7,826 bases of DNA, taken from positions 7,321 through 15,146 of the forward strand of contig FR880220.1 in NCBI GenBank assembly GCA_000435195.1, in the 5' to 3' direction. How positions within the stretch are numbered: the first letter of the stretch is position 1; the number at the start of each line of letters is the position of its first letter. Position numbers and translations under genes: made by a program. Under the pieces are notes generated by a model. The model was not told the origin of the DNA, made no database searches, and saw only the letters and a program-made list of their open reading frames with translations. Below are positions 1 through 6,505 of this stretch, one piece after another. Source of the stretch: Clostridium sp. CAG:169. GTDB lineage: Bacteria > Bacillota > Clostridia > Oscillospirales > Ruminococcaceae.

Positions 1-258
1 ATCGCGCGCGCCCTTGCAAAAAATCCCAAGTTGCTGCTGTGTGACGAGCCGACCGGTGCGCTCGACTACAACACCGGCAAGGCGGTACTCAAGCTTTTGC
101 AGGACACCTGCCGCAACAGCGGGGTGACGGTCATTGTCATCACCCACAACCAGGCAATCACTGCGATGGCAGACCGCATTATCACCGTCCGCAGCGGAAC
201 GGTGGTCAGCGAAGAGAAGAATACAAAGATTATCCCGGTCGAGCAGATCGAATGGTAA
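1..258 (+). CDS. ABC transporter ATP-binding protein, C-terminal part (5' end outside window)
   Basis: This is the nucleotide-binding subunit of an ABC exporter, which hydrolyses ATP on the cytoplasmic face to drive the permease encoded next. The frame is open from base 1, so the gene is truncated by the window edge and only the last 85 residues are present. They begin just after the ABC signature (IARAL normally follows LSGGxxQR). The Walker B segment LLLCDEPTGALD is at local residues 11-22, with Asp15 and the catalytic Glu16, and GALD is the D-loop. VIVITHN carries the switch (H-loop) His at residue 49. The wording DEPTGALD is typical of the MacB/LolD/BceA-like clade, which pairs with FtsX-type permeases, and that is exactly what follows 31 bp downstream. 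Walker A and the signature motif cannot be checked here. The substrate is unknown. Confidence 0.95.
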   Translation: MARALAKNPKLLLCDEPTGALDYNTGKAVLKLLQDTCRNSGVTVIVITHNQAITAMADRIITVRSGTVVSEEKNTKIIPVEQIEW

Positions 259-276
259 AGAATCCAGAAACAGAAC

Positions 277-285
277 AGGAGGTGG
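277..285 (+). promoter_or_regulatory. Ribosome binding site of the permease gene
   Basis: AGGAGGTGG is a near-perfect Shine-Dalgarno sequence. The AGGAGG core ends 7 nt before the ATG at 290. It settles the permease start: the frame is open as far upstream as 134, but that extension lies out of frame over the ATPase gene and has no ribosome binding site. Confidence 0.85.
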
Positions 286-289
286 AAAG

Positions 290-3200
290 ATGGGTTCTTC
301 CATGATGAAGACTACCCTGCGGGAAATCCGGCAGAGTTTGGGACGGTACCTTGCCATCATGGCGATTGTCGCTTTGGGCGTGGGGCTGTTCTGCGGGCTA
401 AAGGTGACGCGGGATGTCATGGTAAAAAGTGCGCAGCAGTACTTTGAGGAGCGCCAGCTGTATGACATCAGCCTGCTTTCCACCGTCGGCTTTGACACCG
501 ACGTTGCCAAACAGCTTTCCCGACGGGAAAAGGTGCTGGATGCACAGGGAGCCGTTTCCACCGATGCCCTCCTGCTGGATGCGCAGGGCAAGGAATCTGC
601 ATTGAAGGTGTACAGCCTGCTGGACCAGCAGAACCTGCCGGTGCTGGTCAGCGGCAGGATGCCCCAAAATGCGCAGGAGTGTGTCGTCGATGCGCAGGCG
701 TTTGGCAAGGATGCGGTCGGGACGATGCTTACCCTGTCGGAAAATAACGAGGAGGACACCGAGGAACTATTTGCCCACAAGCAGTTTCATGTGGTGGGAA
801 CGGTGAACTCCCCTTACTATGCAAATTATGAGCGCGGAACCACCTCGCTGGGCAACGGAACCATTCGCGGGTTCATGTTGGTGCTAAAGGATGCCTTTGA
901 CTGCGATTATGATACCGAAATCTTTGTCCGGCTCAACACCGAAGGAGCTGCCATCTATTCGGAGGAGTATGATGCGCAGATTGACGAGGTGGAGAGCTGG
1001 CTGGAGGATTTTGCCCAGCAGAAGGCGGACGAACGCTACCAGAGGCTCAAGGCGGACGGGGAGGAGGAGCTGTATGCCTCCCGCCAGCAGCTTTTGAGCC
1101 AAACGCAAAAGAATCAGCTGGAGCTGGAAGCCTCCCGCCAACAGCTCAGCCGGGCAGAAGGCACGATTGCCGACGGCAAAGCACAGTTGGAAATCGGAAA
1201 AAGTCAGCTGATTTCGGGCAAAGCGCAGCTGCAAGCCCAACGGCAGCAGCTTTTACAGCAGCAGGCGCAGCTGCAAGCCCAACGGCAGCAGATTTTGCAG
1301 GGACTCAATCAGGCGCGGACTGCCAAGAGTCAGACGGCAGGCAATGCTTATCTGGCACAAGCCAATGCGCAGGCACAGGCGCAGGAGCAGCAGTTACAGG
1401 CATCATTGACCCAGGTGGAGGACGGTCTGCGACAGGTGGAAAGCGGTCTGGACCAGCTGGAGATTGCCCAAAGTGAACTGGAACTGCAGGAGCAGCAGCT
1501 GCAAAACTCCCAGACCGAGTTGGAGGCAGCCCAACGGGAATACGATGCGGGACTGCTGCAATACAAGGAAGGCAGCTGCCAGCTATCAGAGGGTGTGGAT
1601 GAGGCAAACCAGCAGCTGGATGAAGCGCAGGACGAGCTGGACGAACTGGAAGAGCCGGATGTCTACCTGCTGGGCAGGGATACCAATATCGGCTATGCCA
1701 GCTTTGATAACGACTCCTCCATCGTCAATGGAATCGCCAACGTTTTTCCCATCTTCTTCTTTCTGGTCGCGGCGCTGGTCTGTGTCACCACCATGAACCG
1801 CATGGTGGAGGAGCAGCGCACCCAGATCGGTGTGCTCAAGGCGCTGGGCTACAGCGAGGGCAGCATCATGGGCAAATACCTGTTCTACTCGGGCAGCGCA
1901 GCAGGATTGGGCTGTTTGATTGGATTTTTTGGCGGCTCGATTTTGTTCCCCTACGTCATCTGGCAGGCGTATGCCATCATGTATCGGATGGGCGGCATCT
2001 GCTTTGTGTTCGACCTGCGGCTGGGACTGGTATCTCTGGCAGCGTCGATGCTCTGCTCGATGGGCACCACCTACCTCAGCTGCCGGTATGAGCTGATGAG
2101 TGTGCCGGCGCAGCTGATGCGTCCCAAAGCGCCCAAGGCAGGCAAACGCATCCTGCTCGAGCGCATCACCTTTGTGTGGAACCGCCTGTCCTTTTTGGTC
2201 AAGGTGTCCATCCGCAACGTGCTGCGCTATAAAAAGCGCTTTTGTATGATGGTAATCGGCATCAGCGGATGCACCGCTCTGCTGGTCACCGGTTTTGGAG
2301 TCAAGGACTCGATTGCCAACATCGCCGGACAGCAGTTCGGCAGCGTGCAGACCTACGGGATGAGCCTGCTGATGCAGGAAAACTATTCGCAGGGAGAATG
2401 GGAGGAGTTGGAGGACTATCTGCGCGAGGAGGGCAGGGGATACACCCGCGCATCGGAGCGCTCGATGGACCTCGACCTTGCCGATGGAAAAACCAAACCG
2501 GTGACGGTGGTAATCCCGGAGGACACTGCTCGCTTTGGCGATTACTGGGATCTGCACACCGAAAGCGGAGAGCCCATCCCCTTCCCAAAACAGGGGGAAG
2601 CCATCCTGACAGCGGAATTTGCCCGCCGCCAGGGCATCAAGGAGGGGGACACCGTTTCTCTCAGTGATGAGGACGGCAACCGTCTGACCCTGCGCATCAT
2701 CGGTCTGAGCGAAAATTATGTGTATAATTACCTGTACCTGACGGCAGACAGCTGGGAAAGCCAGAACGGGGAAGCGCCCGACTGCCGTTCGGTCTACATC
2801 AACACCGAGGGTGTAGCAGACGAACACCGGCTGCTGGCAAGGCTGATGAAATTGGATGCAGTCAGCAGCGTGACGGTCAATCAGGATACGTTGGACCGCT
2901 TTGACAGCATGATGAGCAGCTTGGACTACATCGTTCTGGTCATCATCATCTGTGCAGGTTCGCTGGCGTTCATCGTTCTGTACAACCTGACCAACATCAA
3001 CATCACCGAGCGCATCCGGGAGATTGCCACCATCAAGGTGCTGGGCTTCTACCCGATGGAAACGGCAGCCTATGTCTTTCGGGAGAATCTGTTCCTGACT
3101 GCCATCGGCGGCAGCGCGGGATTGCTGCTGGGCAAGCTGCTGCACTGGTTTGTGATGGAACAAATCAACATCGATATGGTCAGCTTTCCGCATACGGTGC

Positions 3201-3322
3201 TGCCGCTCAGCTATGGGTACAGCCTGCTGCTGACCTTCCTGTTTGCCTTTATCGTCAATCTGGTGATGTTTCAAAAGCTGGATAAAATCAACATGGCAGA
3301 ATCGCTCAAATCGATTGAATAG
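290..3322 (+). CDS. ABC transporter permease, two FtsX modules with a long Gln-rich coiled coil
   Basis: This is a 1010-residue membrane subunit partnering the ATPase just upstream. I read two tandem modules. TM1 is at about residues 20-40, then a large extracytoplasmic domain to about 481, then TM2 (482-503), TM3 (about 533-560) and TM4 (578-600). TM5 is at about 651-671, followed by a second extracytoplasmic domain (about 672-879), then TM6 (880-902), TM7 (934-955) and TM8 (975-997). The FtsX-type cytoplasmic motif after the second helix of each module is visible twice: EEQRTQIGVLKALGY (from residue 507) and TERIREIATIKVLGF (from residue 906). Residues of about 240-455 form a Gln/Leu/Glu/Ala-rich coiled coil that sits outside the membrane, an insertion that makes the protein longer than most FtsX-family permeases. 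By family this is a MacB/LolCE-like mechanotransmission permease rather than a pore-forming importer. Cargo is unknown; lipids, peptides, antimicrobial resistance or wall-hydrolase control are all possible. Start ATG 290 is chosen for its ribosome binding site; ATG 302 or 305 are weaker alternatives. Confidence 0.92.
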   Translation: MGSSMMKTTLREIRQSLGRYLAIMAIVALGVGLFCGLKVTRDVMVKSAQQYFEERQLYDISLLSTVGFDTDVAKQLSRREKVLDAQGAVSTDALLLDAQGKESALKVYSLLDQQNLPVLVSGRMPQNAQECVVDAQAFGKDAVGTMLTLSENNEEDTEELFAHKQFHVVGTVNSPYYANYERGTTSLGNGTIRGFMLVLKDAFDCDYDTEIFVRLNTEGAAIYSEEYDAQIDEVESWLEDFAQQKADERYQRLKADGEEELYASRQQLLSQTQKNQLELEASRQQLSRAEGTIADGKAQLEIGKSQLISGKAQLQAQRQQLLQQQAQLQAQRQQILQGLNQARTAKSQTAGNAYLAQANAQAQAQEQQLQASLTQVEDGLRQVESGLDQLEIAQSELELQEQQLQNSQTELEAAQREYDAGLLQYKEGSCQLSEGVDEANQQLDEAQDELDELEEPDVYLLGRDTNIGYASFDNDSSIVNGIANVFPIFFFLVAALVCVTTMNRMVEEQRTQIGVLKALGYSEGSIMGKYLFYSGSAAGLGCLIGFFGGSILFPYVIWQAYAIMYRMGGICFVFDLRLGLVSLAASMLCSMGTTYLSCRYELMSVPAQLMRPKAPKAGKRILLERITFVWNRLSFLVKVSIRNVLRYKKRFCMMVIGISGCTALLVTGFGVKDSIANIAGQQFGSVQTYGMSLLMQENYSQGEWEELEDYLREEGRGYTRASERSMDLDLADGKTKPVTVVIPEDTARFGDYWDLHTESGEPIPFPKQGEAILTAEFARRQGIKEGDTVSLSDEDGNRLTLRIIGLSENYVYNYLYLTADSWESQNGEAPDCRSVYINTEGVADEHRLLARLMKLDAVSSVTVNQDTLDRFDSMMSSLDYIVLVIIICAGSLAFIVLYNLTNINITERIREIATIKVLGFYPMETAAYVFRENLFLTAIGGSAGLLLGKLLHWFVMEQINIDMVSFPHTVLPLSYGYSLLLTFLFAFIVNLVMFQKLDKINMAESLKSIE
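1223..1306 (+). repeat. 42-bp in-frame tandem duplication inside the coiled coil
   Basis: Two adjacent 42-bp units (1223-1264 and 1265-1306) start with an identical 27-bp stretch and then diverge slightly. They encode AQLQAQRQQLLQQQ followed by AQLQAQRQQILQGL. Each unit is 14 residues, exactly two heptads, so the duplication lengthens the coiled coil without changing its register. Confidence 0.85.
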
Positions 3323-3358
3323 ACCGCAAAAGGGTGTTTGCCCGGCAAAGAGCCAAAC

Positions 3359-3395
3359 AACCCCGACCGCTGACGAATGTCGCCGGTCGGGGTTT
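3359..3395 (+). terminator. Probable terminator of the ABC transporter operon
   Basis: AACCCCGACCG (3359-3369) and its perfect reverse complement CGGTCGGGGTT (3384-3394) form an 11-bp GC-rich stem around a 14-nt loop, starting 36 bp after the permease stop. Only a short TTT follows, so the U-tract is weak and termination may be partial or factor-assisted. A competing stem (3332-3340 with 3354-3363) would overlap the left arm. Confidence 0.55.
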
Positions 3396-3503
3396 CGTGC
3401 GAGATGCCGCCGACGGTTTGGACGGGTGTTTGCTGTCAACCAGGTCATTTCTCTCTGGCTTCTTTCAAGAGCTTTTCTTTTCTTTTGTTTTCACAAGTTT
3501 GAC

Positions 3504-3520
3504 TTGTAAAATATTTACAA
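3504..3520. promoter_or_regulatory. 17-bp palindrome, putative operator upstream of the Mur ligase gene
   Basis: TTGTAAA-ATA-TTTACAA is a perfect 7-bp inverted repeat with a 3-bp centre. It lies about 52 bp upstream of the -10 element, around -64 to -80 from the expected transcription start. A second inverted repeat, ACAAGT-TTG-ACTTGT (3493-3507), overlaps its left arm. The size and symmetry suit a dimeric DNA-binding regulator, but I cannot assign the regulator, and an AT-rich chance palindrome is possible. Confidence 0.35.
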
Positions 3521-3549
3521 AAGTGATGACAATTTTTATCCTTCCAGAC

Positions 3550-3577
3550 TTGTTTTAGGAAAGGTAAATGTTATAAT
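3550..3577 (+). promoter_or_regulatory. Extended -10 sigma-A promoter of the murE-type/femABX operon
   Basis: A perfect TATAAT (3572-3577) is preceded by TG one base upstream, giving the extended -10 TGTTATAAT. This compensates for a weak -35, TTGTTT (3550-3555), at 16-bp spacing. Transcription would start near 3584, leaving a leader of about 38 nt that contains the ribosome binding site AGAGGAGAGG (3601-3610). Confidence 0.7.
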
Positions 3578-3621
3578 AATAAAGATGTATCGTTGAAAAA
3601 AGAGGAGAGGACCTTTTTAAA

Positions 3622-5148
3622 ATGAATGATTCTATTTCGATAAAACAAGCTGTTGAGCTGCTGGAGCAGGATGGACTGCTGGTGGGATACGATTGTCCAC
3701 CGCAGCTGCTGGAGCACCGCTTTTCCCATCTGTCCTACAGCTCGGCAGATGTGACGCCGGACACCTTTTTTATCTGCAAGGGTGCAGCCTTTAAGGAGGA
3801 GTACCTGCGGGATGCCATCGCAAAGGGCGCAGGGGTCTACCTGGCACAGTCGCTTTATGAAGGGGTGGACTGCCCGCACATTTTAGTCAGCGACATCCGC
3901 AAGGCGATGAGCCTGGTTTCTATCGCCTTTTACCAAAAGGCATACCGGAACTTCCGCGTGGTCGGTCTGACCGGAACCAAGGGCAAGACCACCACCACCT
4001 ATTTTATGAAAAATATTCTGGACGCCTTCTGCCGCCGCAATCCGCAGCTGTGTGCAGCACAGAAGAGTGCGGTGCTTTCCACAGTGGAGGTGGATACCGG
4101 CATTGAGCATCACGAGGCACACCTGACCACACCGGAATCTCCTGATTTGCAGCGGTATTTTGCTCAGACCCGCGACAGCGGTCTGCCGTTTTTGACAATG
4201 GAGGTTTCCTCTCAGGCGTACAAGCTCAGCAGGGTCTACGGGATGGATTTTGACATCGGGATGTTTTTGAATATCGGCGAGGACCACATCGGTCCGCTGG
4301 AACACACCGATTTTGAGGATTATTTTTCCTGCAAATTGCAGCTGATGGAGCACTGCCGCACCGCAATCGTCAACCGGGAGATGGACCACGCACAGCGGGT
4401 GCTGGAGCACGCACGCGCCCACGCACAGCGGGTGCTGACCTTTGGCAAATTGGAAACTGCCGATTTGGATGATGACGACTGCTGGATTTTGCGGGACATC
4501 CAGAAGGAGGAACAAGGCTTTACCTTTACCACCAGCCATGGACTGGCACAGGACAGCTGGCGCATCCGCATGGCAGGACGTTTTAATGTGGAAAATGCGC
4601 TGGCTGCCATCCTGGCTGCCAAGGCGCTGGGCGTCGATGACCAGTCCATTCGGGAGGGTCTGCTGCAAAACGAGGTCCAGGGCAGAATGAACCTGTTTGA
4701 AAAGGACGGCGTGACCGTTCTGGTCGATTATGCCCACAACTTTTTGAGCTTCCAGAAGCTGTATGAATCGCTCAAAGCCGATTACCCGGGTCAGCGGATT
4801 GTGGTGGTGGTCGGATGTCCGGGAGGCAAGGCACAACTGCGCCGTCGGGACATCGGCACCCTTTCGGGACAGAATGCGGACTACCTGTATCTGACAGCGG
4901 AGGACCCGCAGTTTGAGGATGTCCGCTCCATCTGCGAGGAGATTGCTTCCTTTGTAAAGCCTTACGGTACACCCTATGAGATCATCGAGGACCGCGCACA
5001 GGCGGTGGAAAAAGCCATCACCACAGCGCAGAAGGGCGACGTCATCGTTCTGGCTGCCAAGGGTGAGGAGGTATATCAGAAGGTGCGGGGAGAATATGTA
5101 TATTATGAATCCGACCTTGCAATCGCCAAACGATTGCTTTCGGTATGA
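3622..5148 (+). CDS. murE: MurE-type Mur ligase (UDP-MurNAc-tripeptide synthetase; probably not meso-DAP-specific)
   Basis: This cytoplasmic ATP-dependent ligase adds the third, diamino, residue to UDP-MurNAc-L-Ala-D-Glu in peptidoglycan precursor synthesis. At 508 residues it has the usual length. The UDP-binding N-terminal domain spans about 1-105. The central ATPase domain (about 110-350) has the P-loop GLTGTKGKTTTT (115-126), TTPES (169-173), EVSSQ (194-198) and Lys238 in DYFSCK, at the position of the carbamylated lysine of Mur ligases. The C-terminal domain has GRMN (354-357), DYAH (369-372) and KGEEVYQ (480-486). The specificity loop reads AEDPQ (426-430), where meso-DAP enzymes have DNPR and S. 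aureus MurE has DNPA. Losing the Arg argues against meso-DAP and is compatible with L-lysine; this is inference, with the comparison sequences recalled from memory. It is the first gene of an operon with a FemABX enzyme and lies away from any visible division/wall cluster, so it could be a second MurE paralogue. A short internal duplication (HAQRVL twice) is noted separately. Confidence 0.88.
   Translation: MNDSISIKQAVELLEQDGLLVGYDCPPQLLEHRFSHLSYSSADVTPDTFFICKGAAFKEEYLRDAIAKGAGVYLAQSLYEGVDCPHILVSDIRKAMSLVSIAFYQKAYRNFRVVGLTGTKGKTTTTYFMKNILDAFCRRNPQLCAAQKSAVLSTVEVDTGIEHHEAHLTTPESPDLQRYFAQTRDSGLPFLTMEVSSQAYKLSRVYGMDFDIGMFLNIGEDHIGPLEHTDFEDYFSCKLQLMEHCRTAIVNREMDHAQRVLEHARAHAQRVLTFGKLETADLDDDDCWILRDIQKEEQGFTFTTSHGLAQDSWRIRMAGRFNVENALAAILAAKALGVDDQSIREGLLQNEVQGRMNLFEKDGVTVLVDYAHNFLSFQKLYESLKADYPGQRIVVVVGCPGGKAQLRRRDIGTLSGQNADYLYLTAEDPQFEDVRSICEEIASFVKPYGTPYEIIEDRAQAVEKAITTAQKGDVIVLAAKGEEVYQKVRGEYVYYESDLAIAKRLLSV
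4386..4437 (+). repeat. Direct repeat within the Mur ligase gene
   Basis: A 19-bp sequence beginning CCACGCACAGCGGG occurs at 4386-4404 and again at 4419-4437, 33 bp apart. The offset is exactly 11 codons, and both copies encode HAQRVL (residues 256-261 and 267-272) in the central domain shortly after the carbamylated-lysine segment. It looks like a small in-frame duplication. Confidence 0.75.
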
Positions 5149-5169
5149 TAGAACAGGGGTGAACAGAAG

Positions 5170-6255
5170 ATGCCAATTTTAAATCACAACGACCTGAAAA
5201 AGGTCGAAGAATACCAGAACTTTGTCCGCACCTCCCCGTTTGCCAACGCTACCCAGGACCTTGGATGGGAAAAGGTGAAGGAAGGGTGGATTGGAGAACA
5301 GGTGTATCTGGAGGAGGACGGAAAGATCATCGCGGCGATGTCACTGATTATCCGCAGAGCCTTTGCCGGATTTTCGCTGATGTACGCTCCGCGTGCGCCG
5401 ATCTGTGATTTTTCCGATACCCAGCTGGTTAAGCGCTTGCTGGACGAAGCAAAGCCGTTGGCTAAAAAATACCGCGCCTTTGTACTGCGCTTTGACCCGG
5501 AGCTGCCGCGTCTGCCGCAGCTGGAGGAGGAGTACCGCAAGATGGGACTGAAGGTGCGCAACGACGGCTGCGACAAATACGATTTGATTCAGCCGCGGTA
5601 CAATATGATTCTGAATCTGGATGAGCCCTCCTTTGATGAGCTGATGCCGCACTTCAGCGAAAAGACCCGCTACAACATCCGTCTGGCTGCCCGCAAAGGG
5701 GTCACCGTACACTGGTCCCGCAGCGAAGAGGATCTCAAAAAGTTTTTTGACCTGTATGAAATCACTGCGGTGCGCGACAAGATTGGTCACCGTCCGTATG
5801 AATATTTTAAACGCATGGTGGATGCCTATGGCAGCAGCGACCTGCTGCGCATCTATATCGCCGAGCATGAAGGAGAGCCTTTGTCCGGCGCCATTTGCAT
5901 CCACTACGGAAACAAGACCTGGTATATCTATGGAGCCAGCTCCAACAACAAGCGCAACCTGATGCCTAACTACGCCATGCAGGCAGAGATGATTCGCTGG
6001 GGATTTGAAAACGGCTCGAAGATATACGACTTTGGCGGGGTGTTCATCCTCGATAAAACCAATGGTCTGTATAAATTTAAAGAGGGCTTCTGCCGCCGGG
6101 AGGGAGCGACCGAGTTTATCGGAGAGTTCGACCTGGTCTACAATCCTCTGCTCTACACCAGCTTTGCCAAGGTGCTGCCGATGGTGCAGCGCCGGCGCAA
6201 CCGCAAGCACCAGCAGGAATCGGTACAGCCGGCTCCTAAGCAGGAAAAAGAATAA
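5170..6255 (+). CDS. FemABX-family peptidoglycan bridge aminoacyltransferase
   Basis: Members of this family transfer an amino acid from aminoacyl-tRNA to the side-chain amine of residue 3 of the stem peptide, on lipid II or on the UDP-linked precursor, building interpeptide bridges. The 361 residues fit two GNAT-like folds (about 1-150 and 155-340). Recognisable family segments are EKTRYNIRLAARKGV (164-178), NLMPNYAMQAEMIRWG (263-278), YDFGG (286-290) and GLYKFKEGF (299-307), then the EFIGEFD-like end. I see no coiled-coil arm of the kind found in S. aureus FemA, and the length is nearer to Weissella FemX, so it is the compact form. The C-terminus ends in a basic, Gln-rich tail. The start ATG has AGGGGTGA (5155-5162) 7 nt upstream, and the Mur ligase stop is only 21 bp away, so the two genes are co-transcribed. 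The transferred amino acid (Ala, Ser, Gly and others are known in the family) cannot be told from sequence. Confidence 0.9.
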   Translation: MPILNHNDLKKVEEYQNFVRTSPFANATQDLGWEKVKEGWIGEQVYLEEDGKIIAAMSLIIRRAFAGFSLMYAPRAPICDFSDTQLVKRLLDEAKPLAKKYRAFVLRFDPELPRLPQLEEEYRKMGLKVRNDGCDKYDLIQPRYNMILNLDEPSFDELMPHFSEKTRYNIRLAARKGVTVHWSRSEEDLKKFFDLYEITAVRDKIGHRPYEYFKRMVDAYGSSDLLRIYIAEHEGEPLSGAICIHYGNKTWYIYGASSNNKRNLMPNYAMQAEMIRWGFENGSKIYDFGGVFILDKTNGLYKFKEGFCRREGATEFIGEFDLVYNPLLYTSFAKVLPMVQRRRNRKHQQESVQPAPKQEKE

Positions 6256-6270
6256 ACATTGCAGCTGGCA

Positions 6271-6308
6271 AAAAACAGACAGACCCCATGGAGTCTGTCT
6301 GTTTTTTT
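6271..6308 (+). terminator. Intrinsic terminator of the murE-type/femABX operon
   Basis: ACAGACAGAC (6275-6284) pairs perfectly with GTCTGTCTGT (6293-6302) around an 8-nt loop, followed by a run of seven T (6302-6308). An A-tract before the stem (6271-6275) lengthens the helix and makes it T-tailed in both directions. It starts 16 bp after the femABX stop. Confidence 0.92.
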
Positions 6309-6349
6309 GTCCTGCGGGGAGAAGGGTTGTGAAAATAGCAAAATTTAAA

Positions 6350-6387
6350 AGTGGATTCCGTGGATATTCAATAATTTTTGTGGATAA
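6350..6387. promoter_or_regulatory. DnaA-box-like cluster upstream of the aminopeptidase promoter
   Basis: TGTGGATAA (6379-6387) is the exact complement of the DnaA-box consensus TTATCCACA. Two more GTGGAT-containing 9-mers lie in the same orientation: CGTGGATAT (6359-6367, two mismatches) and AGTGGATTC (6350-6358, three mismatches). The surrounding DNA is AT-rich, and the perfect box ends 14 bp before the -35 element. No dnaA, dnaN or other origin gene is in view, so an origin is unlikely; a DnaA-responsive regulatory site or chance are both open. Confidence 0.4.
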
Positions 6388-6401
6388 TTATAAAAAAGAG
6401 A

Positions 6402-6430
6402 TTGACGAAACCGATAAAAATTAGTAATAT
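6402..6430 (+). promoter_or_regulatory. Sigma-A promoter of the M29 aminopeptidase gene
   Basis: TTGACG (6402-6407) and TAATAT (6425-6430) are separated by 17 bp, a near-consensus -35 with a good -10. Transcription would start near 6437, giving a leader of about 70 nt. The upstream terminator at 6271-6308 isolates this unit, so the promoter is expected to be its main one. Confidence 0.7.
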
Positions 6431-6505
6431 GGAAGCAGGCGGCTCGGTCAGAAGGTCAACGGACAAATATTCCGCCGATAGACTATTTTGAAAAGAGGTC
6501 ACAAC

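Larger units (their letters stand above)
3323..3621. other. Intergenic region between the ABC operon and the Mur ligase operon
   Basis: No convincing gene lies in these 299 bases; the short open frames here lack ribosome binding sites and recognisable products. The left third is GC-rich and holds a terminator-like hairpin (3359-3394). The middle (about 3450-3490) is a pyrimidine-rich tract on the + strand. The right part is AT-rich and holds a 17-bp palindrome (3504-3520) and an extended -10 promoter (3550-3577). A 10-mer, GGGTGTTTGC, occurs at both 3332 and 3424 with no obvious role. Confidence 0.7.

Noticed and set aside
134..289. Possible 52-residue N-terminal extension of the permease starting inside the ATPase gene
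   Set aside because: It overlaps the ATPase out of frame, has a low-complexity Ser/Arg composition and no ribosome binding site, whereas ATG 290 has an excellent one and is followed directly by a plausible TM1.
1586..3448. 620-codon open frame on the minus strand opposite the permease
   Set aside because: It is antisense to a clearly recognisable permease; its His/Gln/Asp-rich translation has no domain, and it is a by-product of codon bias on the sense strand.
3315..3558. Small open frames of 64 and 74 codons between the permease and the Mur ligase
   Set aside because: They span a hairpin and promoter elements, lack ribosome binding sites and give compositionally odd peptides.
3584..3621. 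Riboswitch in the leader of the Mur ligase operon (for example lysine-sensing)
   Set aside because: The predicted leader is only about 38 nt, too short for a lysine riboswitch, and shows no terminator/antiterminator pair.
6350..6430. Replication origin suggested by the DnaA box and AT-rich DNA
   Set aside because: There is one perfect box only and no dnaA, dnaN, recF, rpmH or plasmid replication gene nearby; a regulatory or chance site is more likely.
6438..6476. Hairpin in the aminopeptidase leader (GGCGG with CCGCC)
   Set aside because: It is only a 5-bp stem with a loop of about 30 nt, too weak to call without folding or conservation data.
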